Below, piece by piece: positions 7,451 through 16,300 of a DNA stretch of 64,000 bases (position 1 is its first letter; every line of letters starts with the position of its first letter). This DNA is from a virus: the IMG/VR virus record IMGVR_UViG_3300042875_000652, positions 19,890-83,889 of that record; one strand, given 5' to 3'. Below the pieces are notes generated by a model. That model ran no database searches. It was given only the letters and a program-made list of their open reading frames with translations, and had not been told where the DNA came from. A program made the translations under genes and the position numbers.

Positions 7451-8230
7451 TCACTGCCACGCAGGGCATATTTTCTTAAATCCACACCAGTTACATAGAA
7501 TGGTTTTGTTGGGTTCAAAATATCCATTCTTGCAGCGCTCTTCTATGCCTGCTCTTACTTCTGCAATCACTGAAGCAACTTTCTGCACATCTTCTGCGGT
7601 TACTTCTTTTGCGAACCTAACCCCATCTTTTAGGTATAGAAGCTCTATCTCAAACTTCTTGGCCTCTATGCCGAGGCTTTTGAGGAGCTGAGTATAGATA
7701 ATTAGCTGAAAATACTTATCTTCAATGTAATTCTTTTTTGGTGTTTTGCCTGTTTTGTAATCAGAAACTTTTGCGGTATCACCATCTAGATGTAGACGGT
7801 CTATGAATCCATGAAGTTTGATTCCGGATATCTCGCCTTCCACATGCTCTTCAATACCCCATGGCTCAACCTCTTGCGGCTGCTCCAGCATCCAGAGGTT
7901 TTCAACACACCACCAAGCAGACCACCTAAAGAGACGCAGTTCTTTTTCCCCACGGATTAACGTGGTAACTTCTGCTTCCCATTTTGCAGCCCATAAATCT
8001 CGCGCCAGTTGGCGAGCGGTTTCTTGGGTTCTTTGTTCGGAAGGAAGAGCGTACATTGTTTCTAGGATTTCATGAACAAAGTTGCCAAGCATTGTTGCTT
8101 CTGTCGGAGAATCCCTAAGTCCATCAATCTTGCTGTACTTAAACTTCATAGGACATTGCTGGAATGTAGATATTGAAGAAGGGGAAAGCAGTTCTGGGGC
8201 CTGCATGAGCCCGTCTTGGTCAGTTGTCAT
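7451..8230 (-). CDS. RecB/Cas4-like PD-(D/E)XK exonuclease with iron-sulfur cysteines
   Basis: 259 residues from ATG 8230, which overlaps the annealing gene by 11 bases; an upstream TTG at 8293 would overlap it by 74. The nuclease core shows SPSSISTFQQCPMKFKY, GNFVHEILE with the motif I His, GFIDRLHLD with the metal Asp, and VSDYKTGK, the D-x-K box. One cysteine near the N-terminus (QQCP) and three at the C-terminus (CNWCGFKKICP) match the 4Fe-4S cluster of Cas4 and AddB-type nucleases. Together with the Rad52-like protein made from the same transcript it forms a two-part exonuclease plus annealing recombination system, analogous to lambda Red. Confidence 0.85.
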   Translation of the reverse strand: MTTDQDGLMQAPELLSPSSISTFQQCPMKFKYSKIDGLRDSPTEATMLGNFVHEILETMYALPSEQRTQETARQLARDLWAAKWEAEVTTLIRGEKELRLFRWSAWWCVENLWMLEQPQEVEPWGIEEHVEGEISGIKLHGFIDRLHLDGDTAKVSDYKTGKTPKKNYIEDKYFQLIIYTQLLKSLGIEAKKFEIELLYLKDGVRFAKEVTAEDVQKVASVIAEVRAGIEERCKNGYFEPNKTILCNWCGFKKICPAWQ

Positions 8231-8912
8231 CTGTTTTTGCAACAAGAGTTGCACCAAACGATAAACGCATTGCCTCAACAACGAGGGTGTCAATGTCTTC
8301 TTCAGTTACGGTTGCGCGAGTTGGCTTTGCTTTTCCATTTGAATGACTGGTCCAAAAAGCGTTCAATGAGTCTTTTTGCTCTTGCGTCAGTGTTTTTGCA
8401 ACTGAAACAAAGTTGGTCCATTTTTCATCAATCTCTGATGGTGCTTCTGCCTGTGGCGCTGGCATAGACGATGCGTATTCGGCGTCTAAGGCGTCTGCAG
8501 AGCGTGCGAGGTATAGGCCGACACCCAATAGCTGAGCAGCCTTTTTAAGAGCATCAGAGACAGCACCTTTAAAGTCGTTTCCGAGGTCAAGTGGCTTATT
8601 GTCTTTCTTCTGACGCTTCACTGAGGAACCACCGAAACCGTGCTTAATGACGGTTAAATCACCTATGGTGGCAGTTAACGATACGTGAGCAACAATCTCA
8701 TCCGTATCTACATCGTCACGGCGAACGGAAACGATTTCAAACGACCAGTTGTCAACGCCCAAAACTTTGTTAAGACGATTAATGACTTCACTTATCGGAA
8801 GATAGATGAGCGAAATTCCACCCTTGATTCTTGTGCGTTCCATTTCTTCCGAGAAAGGCTCTGCTAAAAGACGCGAAATGTTTTCAGAGTTATTGATATT
8901 GATAGACGACAC
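8220..8912 (-). CDS. Rad52-family single-strand annealing protein
   Basis: 230 residues, GTG start with a perfect AAGGAG seven bases before it. Residues 30-145 show the Rad52/Rad22 fold: GGISLIYLPISEVINRLNKV, WSFEIVSV, VSLTATIGDLTVIKHGFG, and the LGNDFKGAVSDALKKAAQLLG helix typical of Rad52 and Sak-type phage recombinases. The C-terminal part (160-230) has a second helical region with KSLNAFW-like character. It would coat single strands and promote annealing together with the nuclease at 7451..8230. A small helical protein gene lies just upstream (8941..9438), a usual companion in actinophages. Confidence 0.85.
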   Translation of the reverse strand: MSSININNSENISRLLAEPFSEEMERTRIKGGISLIYLPISEVINRLNKVLGVDNWSFEIVSVRRDDVDTDEIVAHVSLTATIGDLTVIKHGFGGSSVKRQKKDNKPLDLGNDFKGAVSDALKKAAQLLGVGLYLARSADALDAEYASSMPAPQAEAPSEIDEKWTNFVSVAKTLTQEQKDSLNAFWTSHSNGKAKPTRATVTEEDIDTLVVEAMRLSFGATLVAKTDDN

Positions 8913-8940
8913 GTAGGTCTCCTTGTTTAGTTAATTATGT

Positions 8941-9438
8941 TTATGTATTTTTAGGTTTGCGAACGATAATGCTTGTTTTAAGTTCGCCAGTCTCACTGAA
9001 GTTATCAGCATTTAGACCAATTTTGTTTAGCTCTTTAATTCTCCAGTACGAAGGAGCACAGTAGGAAAGCATTTCCTCTGCTATTTCTTTTGGAGACTTT
9101 GTTACTTCTCCGGTATCCATGTCGATAGACATTTTTACAAGACGTTCTGCGACGGCCGAGCCAAGCTCCAAGTGCTTCCAGCCTTTTCTGTCGTAGGCTG
9201 ATTTTTTCTCAATAGTAGTACCGTCAGAGAGGGACAAGATTTCTACTGAACCCATGATTTCAGACAGAGCGTGTGCAAAGGAATCATAGACGAGCGCCAC
9301 GTCTTTTTTTAAAAGATTCAACTCTGCGAGTCCTTGGCCGGCATCTTCAGGTGAAGGCTCCCCCGATATAAATAAAGATAATTCTTTGTCAAGGTTGACC
9401 AAAGAAGAGCGGAGCTCTTGGATTTTTTCCAAGCTCAT
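8941..9438 (-). CDS. Hypothetical protein beside the annealing protein
   Basis: 165 residues, helical N-terminus (EKIQELRSSLVNLDKELSLF) and a middle region with LSDGTTIEKKSAYDRKGWKHLELGSAV. No known fold recognised. Genes of this type often sit beside phage recombinase genes, so a recombination accessory is plausible. GAGG about eight bases before the ATG supports the start. It is 36 bases downstream of terminase. Confidence 0.6.
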   Translation of the reverse strand: MSLEKIQELRSSLVNLDKELSLFISGEPSPEDAGQGLAELNLLKKDVALVYDSFAHALSEIMGSVEILSLSDGTTIEKKSAYDRKGWKHLELGSAVAERLVKMSIDMDTGEVTKSPKEIAEEMLSYCAPSYWRIKELNKIGLNADNFSETGELKTSIIVRKPKNT

Positions 9439-9474
9439 TACTAGTACCTCATTTAAGTTTAGATAGGTGATTTA

Positions 9475-10788
9475 CTAGATGAGTATAGAAGCTCGTTTGC
9501 GTTGTGGCAACCCCAGGCCGGTTAGATACGTAAATGCTCCAACTGCAGAGTCTATTTGGTCGTCATGGTTTGAGGCTTCCGGGAATGAAGAAAATTCATC
9601 CAACCAATCTGTCAACCACGAAGCACGAACTAGTCTCACGTTCCCGTTTGAAGCGGCAGCAGCAAAAGGTCTAGCTCTCGTGACTTTGTCCCCTGTTGGA
9701 CGCATTGCCCCGAAGTCGTACCCAGGAATCACGTATCTGGCGTACTGGTCAACCAAGGCCTTGCCTGAAGAACCGGGCTCCTGCTCCATTCTGATGGCAA
9801 CACCAAAACCGTCTTCTTCTGCCGTCTTGGCGATGAGTTGCTCCACCTTTTCACCCCTGACTCTGGCCTTTTTTACGTCAAGAACATAGGCCACGCCGCC
9901 GTCAAACATCATGAGAGTTCCTACGGTCCAGTCAGGGTCCGGATATCCAGCATGTGGCTCCGTTGCGGCAAGGTCCCAAAACCGAACCACCCTGGCCGAG
10001 TTGGTTATGACGGGTATCTCTTCTGGGTCAATAACAAGAAAGGCCTCGCGCTGAAAGAGGCTACCAAGGGTCGTTGACCACCAGTCTCCTTCTTCTAGGC
10101 GTCGTCTTTCAACAGGGTCCAGCTCTGAAAGGGCCTGACGGTACGAAACGGCGTCAATTCCAGGGTTATCCTTAAGCGTAGATGGCACGAATACGCGCCC
10201 GGTCTCTTTGCCTTCCACGATAAACCTCTGTCGCACCCAGTTGGGGGCTGGGTTGGATGCAGCCCTCATTCTTAGTGGAACCTGAGATATTGGACCGCTG
10301 GCAGGTCGACGAAGACGGGAGAAGAGGTATCTATAGTCAGATTCTCTAATTTCGGTAACTTCGTCCATTCCTATGAACTGGAATTCCGAACCCTTGTATC
10401 GCAGGTAGTCGTTTACGTTGTTTAGGTAACCGAAGGAGATACGAGCCCCAGATGGGAAGGTGGCAACGAAAGTATTGTTGTTCCAGTGAACGTCATCATA
10501 GTTGCTCATCCACGCCCTGAATCGGTCCATCAAGGCTCCAGGCAAGGAAAGGTCAGCAAACGTTCTACGACAGAGAAGGGCTGAATAGCCAGGAACGTCT
10601 ACATACTGCAGTGCCGCCATCAGAAGGGCTGAGGACTTTCCTCCTCCGGCCGCACCTCCAAATAATGCCTCTATAGAATTGGTTCTTAAAAATACTTTTT
10701 GGTTAATAGAGGGTTCTTCTGGACAGAATGGTGGCAGCTTTGGGCTCAGGTACTCAAGTACTTCATCCCAGTTAGATTTTGTAGCCAT
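9475..10788 (-). CDS. Terminase large subunit
   Basis: 437 residues from ATG 10788 (a TTG six codons earlier is unsupported). The ATPase half has Walker A GGAAGGGKSS at about 44-53, and Walker B FIGMDEV. The C-terminal nuclease half shows FWDLAAT (first Asp), the RMEQEPGSSGK strand, and SNHDDQIDSAVGAF with the final metal-binding Asp pair. This is the packaging motor that pumps DNA into the prohead and cuts it. The gene points away from the portal gene, which starts only 346 bases to the right on the other strand. It heads the long leftward operon. A candidate small subunit is far away, at 47168..47836. Confidence 0.95.
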   Translation of the reverse strand: MATKSNWDEVLEYLSPKLPPFCPEEPSINQKVFLRTNSIEALFGGAAGGGKSSALLMAALQYVDVPGYSALLCRRTFADLSLPGALMDRFRAWMSNYDDVHWNNNTFVATFPSGARISFGYLNNVNDYLRYKGSEFQFIGMDEVTEIRESDYRYLFSRLRRPASGPISQVPLRMRAASNPAPNWVRQRFIVEGKETGRVFVPSTLKDNPGIDAVSYRQALSELDPVERRRLEEGDWWSTTLGSLFQREAFLVIDPEEIPVITNSARVVRFWDLAATEPHAGYPDPDWTVGTLMMFDGGVAYVLDVKKARVRGEKVEQLIAKTAEEDGFGVAIRMEQEPGSSGKALVDQYARYVIPGYDFGAMRPTGDKVTRARPFAAAASNGNVRLVRASWLTDWLDEFSSFPEASNHDDQIDSAVGAFTYLTGLGLPQRKRASILI

Positions 10789-10859
10789 GAGATATATATT
10801 GACCAATCAATTAAAGCCCTTAGTGCATTTGGGGCAATTTGTGCGCTACTGTATGTTAC

Positions 10860-11126
10860 ATGCCCCCAGCGTCATCGAACACAAAGACCAGAAGAGCCAA
10901 GCTAATAAAAAGAGTAAAAACAAAAGGCTCTAGCTTTGTAAGAATTATTAAAGCGCCATTTGTATTCGCCGCTAGACAAGTCAATAGACCAAGGTCCGCA
11001 AATGTACTGATGTTTTGCTTTATACTGTTTACTAGTATTGGAGCAGGAATGATATTCATGCCTGCCGGTTGGGTGGTTGCCGGTGTCGGCTGTGGAATTT
11101 TTGGCTTTCTTTTGGGACTTGAGTAG
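10860..11126 (+). CDS. Small membrane protein with two transmembrane helices
   Basis: 88 residues from ATG 10860; an in-frame TTG at 10839 is a less likely start. A basic N-terminal region (about 50 residues, many Arg and Lys) is followed by VLMFCFILFTSIGAGMIF and GWVVAGVGCGIFGFLLG, two hydrophobic spans. Positive-inside logic puts the N-terminus in the cytoplasm. No ribosome site is evident. It lies eight bases before the portal gene. Holin-like topology is possible, but the position before portal is not typical for lysis genes, so function is open. Confidence 0.6.
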   Translation: MPPASSNTKTRRAKLIKRVKTKGSSFVRIIKAPFVFAARQVNRPRSANVLMFCFILFTSIGAGMIFMPAGWVVAGVGCGIFGFLLGLE

Positions 11127-11133
11127 GTAATAG

Positions 11134-13188
11134 ATGGGCTGGAATGCGCCTCAAAACAAAGGCTTGGGCTCACAATCAAGCAAAAATCTAGGATACGGAG
11201 CCCCCATATCCATGAACCCGTCCCTCGCTGGGAAGGCGTATCGTGACTCTTGGGACATAGAGCGCGCTTACCGCGAAGGCATGTCTAAAATCACTTGGGT
11301 CAATAGGTGTATTGACGCAATCTCGGGAAACCAAGCGCGCTTGCCGATGATTTTAAGAAAAGACAATTCAAAACATGGCGAAATTATCAAGGGGCGCGAA
11401 GCAAATCGTAATCCCCTGCTGGAGATTTTAAATAATAAAGCCAATGTCGGAGAAAACTCTTTTATTTTTAGATACAGGCTTTCTGCTCAGCTCATGCTGG
11501 GTACTCGTGGAGCTTTTATAGAAAAGATACGTGGACGTGATGGTGGAATCATTGGGCTCAACCTTCTTCCACCTCAGTCAACAGCACCAATACCAGACCC
11601 TAAAACGTTTGTTTCCGGCTACGAAGTGCAAATGCCTTATGGTGAGAAAATAATACTCAAGCCAGAAGATGTTTGCTGGGTTAGACGCCCTCACCCTATC
11701 GACCCTTACCTATCGCTTACGCCTCTTGAGGCAGCAGGTGTGGCCATAGAAATCGAAAACCTCGCCAAGATTTACAACAGAAACTACCTTCTTAACGACG
11801 GACGTCCGGGTGGACTTTTAGTTGTTAGGGGTGAAATTGATGAAGACGATAAAGAAGAACTGCGTAACAGATTCAGAGGAAACCTAGCAAGGGCTGGACA
11901 CACTACGGTCATTGCGGCAGACGACGGAGTTGACTTTGTTGACACTTCTGCAAACCCACGTGATGCTGCCTACGTCCAGATGCGACAGATAACTAAAGAA
12001 GAAATACTTTCTGCATTTGGTGTTCCTGAGTCTGTTATTGGTAATGCCTCTGGCAGAACCTTCAGTAACGCTTCAGAAGAGATTCGTGTTTTCTGGATGG
12101 AGACAATGCTTCCCCATCTGGAGCCAATATCTAGAGCGTTAGACGAACTTGATGAAAAGTACTATCTAGATTTTGACACGACCGAAGTTCCAATCCTCAT
12201 GCTTTATAAGCAAGAGCGAGACAAGTATTTACTACAGGAATTCCAGTCTGGATTGATTAGCGCGAACGAGTACAGAACTGGCTCGTCACGCAAGGAAGTA
12301 GATGCCGACTTGGCTGACTCGCTTCTTCAGAATCCAAACCTTATTCCTATTGCGAACACGAAAAAGAAGATGGAAGAAGGCCAGGCTCAGATTCCTGGGG
12401 CTCCTGGGGCTCCTCCGGGAATGCCGGGAATGCCAGAAATGCCAGGGGTACCACCTGGAATGCCTACTCCTGTTCCTCCAATGGCAGAAACCATTCCTTT
12501 GGACACAAATACTATGCAAGGTGCAATGGCCGAAGCAGGTATGGCGGGAGGAGAATTGGCTCAAACCACCATTCCTACCGAGGCACTTGGTGGACTTCCA
12601 CAGCCAATGACTGTTGCGTCTTCTCCTAGCAATCAAATTCAAGTAAAAGAACTGATTGACAAGAGCGAACAGTCAATCGAAAGATGGACCGAAATTCTTG
12701 CAAGAAGCGTTGAGCGCGTAGCGGAAAGACAGCAAAGAGTAGTGCTTGAAAAAGCTAGCGGCTTAAAGTCTAAAAAAGCCTTGATGCACGGAACCCTTGA
12801 TGTTGACTCGGTTTTGTCAATTGAGACATGGAATAAGCAGATAGAGGAAGACATCCGTCCGGTCGTTTCTTCTATTATTAGCGATTCTTTTGAGTCGCGA
12901 GTAAATGAAGCATCTGAAAAGGGAGTAAAAGTAAAAGCTCTCCCAGTTAAGGACCTTCGCGCGATGGTTGATGCTCACGTTTCAAGAATTAAAAGAATAA
13001 ATGAAGCGAATTTTTCAGAAATTAATTCACTTATGATTAAATCTTTTGAATACGCAGACGAAGAAAGACGATATTCGTTCTTTAGAGATGGGTTGGTGGA
13101 AATGTACACCGACTTCTTCGCTTATGGTCAATATCAGCTGGCCGAAAACGAGGCTCGTTCCGCTTGGAACTTTGGTCAAACTGTTTAG
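11134..13188 (+). CDS. Portal protein (HK97 family) with long C-terminal extension
   Basis: 684 residues. Residues 40-400 match HK97-type portals: WVNRCIDAISGNQARLP, FRYRLSAQLMLGTRGAFIEK, LLPPQSTAPIPD, then FGVPESVIGNASGRTFSNASE, the hallmark stretch. The dodecameric portal is the DNA entry channel and docks terminase. A Pro/Gly/Met-rich flexible segment covers about 415-450 and is followed by a 190-residue helical domain that ordinary HK97 portals (about 400-450 residues) lack. The extension resembles the fused C-terminal domains of actinophage portals. The gene ends at a short hairpin and is followed by the first giant protein. Confidence 0.93.
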   Translation: MGWNAPQNKGLGSQSSKNLGYGAPISMNPSLAGKAYRDSWDIERAYREGMSKITWVNRCIDAISGNQARLPMILRKDNSKHGEIIKGREANRNPLLEILNNKANVGENSFIFRYRLSAQLMLGTRGAFIEKIRGRDGGIIGLNLLPPQSTAPIPDPKTFVSGYEVQMPYGEKIILKPEDVCWVRRPHPIDPYLSLTPLEAAGVAIEIENLAKIYNRNYLLNDGRPGGLLVVRGEIDEDDKEELRNRFRGNLARAGHTTVIAADDGVDFVDTSANPRDAAYVQMRQITKEEILSAFGVPESVIGNASGRTFSNASEEIRVFWMETMLPHLEPISRALDELDEKYYLDFDTTEVPILMLYKQERDKYLLQEFQSGLISANEYRTGSSRKEVDADLADSLLQNPNLIPIANTKKKMEEGQAQIPGAPGAPPGMPGMPEMPGVPPGMPTPVPPMAETIPLDTNTMQGAMAEAGMAGGELAQTTIPTEALGGLPQPMTVASSPSNQIQVKELIDKSEQSIERWTEILARSVERVAERQQRVVLEKASGLKSKKALMHGTLDVDSVLSIETWNKQIEEDIRPVVSSIISDSFESRVNEASEKGVKVKALPVKDLRAMVDAHVSRIKRINEANFSEINSLMIKSFEYADEERRYSFFRDGLVEMYTDFFAYGQYQLAENEARSAWNFGQTV

Positions 13189-13199
13189 TTTCACTAAAC
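13183..13199 (+). terminator. Short hairpin with T-rich tail at the end of the portal gene
   Basis: GTTTAGT pairs with ACTAAAC around a TTC loop, overlapping the portal stop codon, and is followed by GATTGTTTGATTTTTATA. A weak intrinsic terminator or 3' end stabiliser is likely. The 126-base gap up to the next gene also contains a TATAAT at 13216-13221 without a convincing -35. Confidence 0.4.
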
Positions 13200-13314
13200 G
13201 ATTGTTTGATTTTTATATAATTTCACTAAAAGTGGATATATAAGCATAGTTGCACCGAACAGACTTCCTAATGTCTTATTATTTTCAGTAGACACAAGAC
13301 GAAGGGTCTCCTGA

Positions 13315-16300
13315 ATGTTGCCTGAACTGTACGAATATAAGTCAACCACGCTCGGAACTTCCTTTGCGACCAAGGGTGGCTCCATCAACCTAGATGAAGC
13401 TCAGGGAATGGTTGAGTGCTTCGTAGCCGGAATAGGCAACAAAGACTCAGTAGGAGACATTGTCACTACTGGTGCGTTCACAAAAAGCCTTCAGCGCCGC
13501 AAGCCTCGTGTTGTTTGGGGCCACAACTGGAATGACCCAATCGGTAAAGTTTTAGAGATTTACGAAGTACCAAATACGGACCCAAGATTGCCTTTGAAGA
13601 TGAAGATGGCAGGAATCGGTGGACTTTTTGCTCGCGTTCAGTTCAACCTTAATTCCGAAAAAGGTAAAGAAGCATTCGCTATGGTTGCCTTCTTTGGTGA
13701 AGAACAAGAATGGTCAATCGGCTATAAGACGCTTCGTGCCCAGTTCGACCAGAAGTCGCAAGCAAACGTTATTTACGAACTTGAACTGTACGAAGTATCT
13801 CCTGTTCTTCACGGAGCAAACCAGCTCACTGGCACTATTTCCGTAAAGTCAGAAGAAGGTGGATATTCCGGTCCAGTTTCCTATATGGAAGAAGACGAAG
13901 AAGAAACCATAAACCGCGCAGAAATTGAAAAGCAATTGGGCTTAATGCTCGGCGCAAAAGTTTCCTTAATGGACGTAAACGGAGAAGAGCTAACCTTTGC
14001 TCGTCGTGCAGATAACGGTGAAGTTGGCCGATACAAGTGCCATTTCAGCGGAGGTCGCGGACGATACATGTTTGGAGCACCTGAGCCAATTACGGTTGTT
14101 GCACCACGCAGACCATCAGTGCCTATGCCCGGAATGCCAATGATGCCAATTGGGTCTCCAGGAATGGTGATGAATCAGCCTCAACGCCCCACGCGTCCGC
14201 CAGCAATGTCTATGCCTGTTGCGATAAGACCAGGACAAAATGGTCCTCAGATTATCGCGCTTCCAGCAGTTGAGTACGAAGATGATGATACTCAAGAATT
14301 TGACCCAACAAACTTGGACAAAGAAGAAGCAGACCTAAGAGACGCACTTCTCAAGATAACAAAACGTCACGGCAAGTTTAATCAAGACTCAGAAGGTGTT
14401 TGGGCCGGATACACGCCAGCTGCCGAAAACTCAATTGCTGGCATAGGCGTAAAATGTGCTAACTGCGTTTTTTATCAAGGTGGCGATAGCTGCAAGATAA
14501 TTGACATGGAAGTTGAATCAGAAGGAAAGTGCCGTTTTGCCGTCATTCCTAATGGAGTTGTCAAAGGTGATTCAACAGTCAAAAAGACATACGAAATCGA
14601 AGAAGAGTTCACTCAAGAAGACTACGTTTCCGACCTTGAAGTAAAATACCCTGGAGAGTTAGCAATAGCAGCCCTGCGTGGAGCTATCGGAAGACGTAGA
14701 AAAAAGCGTCGTAAGTTCAAGTTGCTAAGCGAGTTTGGTTCGCAAAGTGATTGGCCCGAAGAGAAGGCATACCTGTTGCCTGTCGTGCCAAAGTTTGCCT
14801 TCATGGTCAAGCAGGCCCTAGACCCAATATTTGACTATCACGGCGTTGAGTCTTTTGTAGACGTGGATGGAATTGTAATGACGTCTGGCATCAGTTATGA
14901 CTTAATTGATGCGGTAGATACGGCTGTTGATAACCTAAAAAAAAAGTCTATAAATCAAAATGACATCGAATGGAAAGCTGCTAGTTACCGACTTGGTCGT
15001 GCTATTGGTGGTCGTTTAACAAATAAACCAAATATTGGTGGAGGCCGTTCGGCCGGTCGATTCTTTACGTCAATTGGAGCAGAAGATTTTGACCCATTTA
15101 GTGCGCGTGATGCCAACCTAAACGGAATAGTCGGTGAAGGCTTATTCCTTCGTGGTGTTGCTCTAGCCACTCCAGACCCAACACCGGATGGCCCTGGTTC
15201 AATACGCAACCCAAAACCATCCCGCGCTCAAGTACGCAAGCCTGAATCAGAGATTCTTGACCGAGCTGGAGACGGCAAAGTCAAGCCTGTCGGCTCAAAA
15301 CTAAGTAGCGGAAAACTGTTTGACGTTCCACGCATAGACGACCCTGATGTAGATTCTGCGACAAAATACGGCTCCGCTGAGTCACAAAGAGACGAGCTTC
15401 AAGGCGTACTTGATGGTGCTTCAGACAAAGACCAAATAAAGAGACTAAAGCAAGCTATTGCTGAACTCGATAAATACATGAAGAGTGTTGAAAAAACGGT
15501 CGAAGGGGACATGGAACGCGAAAAGCGTCCAACAAAACCCAAGGCACCACAGGTTCTCAACAGAGAAAACACTCAGCTTGCCAGAGGAATAAAGCCTCAG
15601 CGTATACCAATCGCTAGTCAATCGATGACAAGCGTAGAACGTTTCTCTTCTGGGAAACTTCCCGACAAAGCTCAGCTTCCAGAAGGCTCCTCGCAGCTTA
15701 AAGAATTCTACGAAGCGATGGCAGAAGACGTAGTGAAGTTGCTCACGGAGTTAATGAACGACCCAAATAAAGATAAAAACTGGAAACTTCCATGGCGTCG
15801 CCCTGAGCTTTATGCAAGAAACCCTACGCGCGGTCGCGTGTATCAAGGCATGAACCAGATGACTCTTGGCTTGGTTGCAAAATCTCGCGGGTACGAACTT
15901 CCTCGATGGGCCGGAGAAGGTCAATGGAAAAAGCTTGGTGGAAAACTTAAGCCGGGTGGACGAAAGATGGGCGTTTCTATTCTTGTTCCACGAGAAGGAC
16001 GCACTTTCACAGACATAAACGGCAAGGAAGTCGTCGAGGGGCGCTACTACGAGGTACAAACTGTTTATAACGTAGCCGAAGTAGCTGGCCTCCCAAAGAA
16101 ATTTTATGAACCTATCGATGCGGACATAAATCAAGAAACAAGACTTGAAGATTTAGAAAACGTTATTAAGGAAATTGGTCCTGATTTCGTAGAATCATTT
16201 GGTGAGGATGCTTTTTATCGCCCATCAACAGACAAGATTCACATGCCTGCTTTTGAACAGTTTGTTGATGCTACGGCTTTTTATGGGACAGCAATGCACG

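Noticed and set aside
8231-8293. Upstream extension of the RecB-like nuclease from TTG 8293
   Set aside because: It would overlap the Rad52-like gene by 74 bases; ATG 8230 gives an 11-base overlap typical of this genome.
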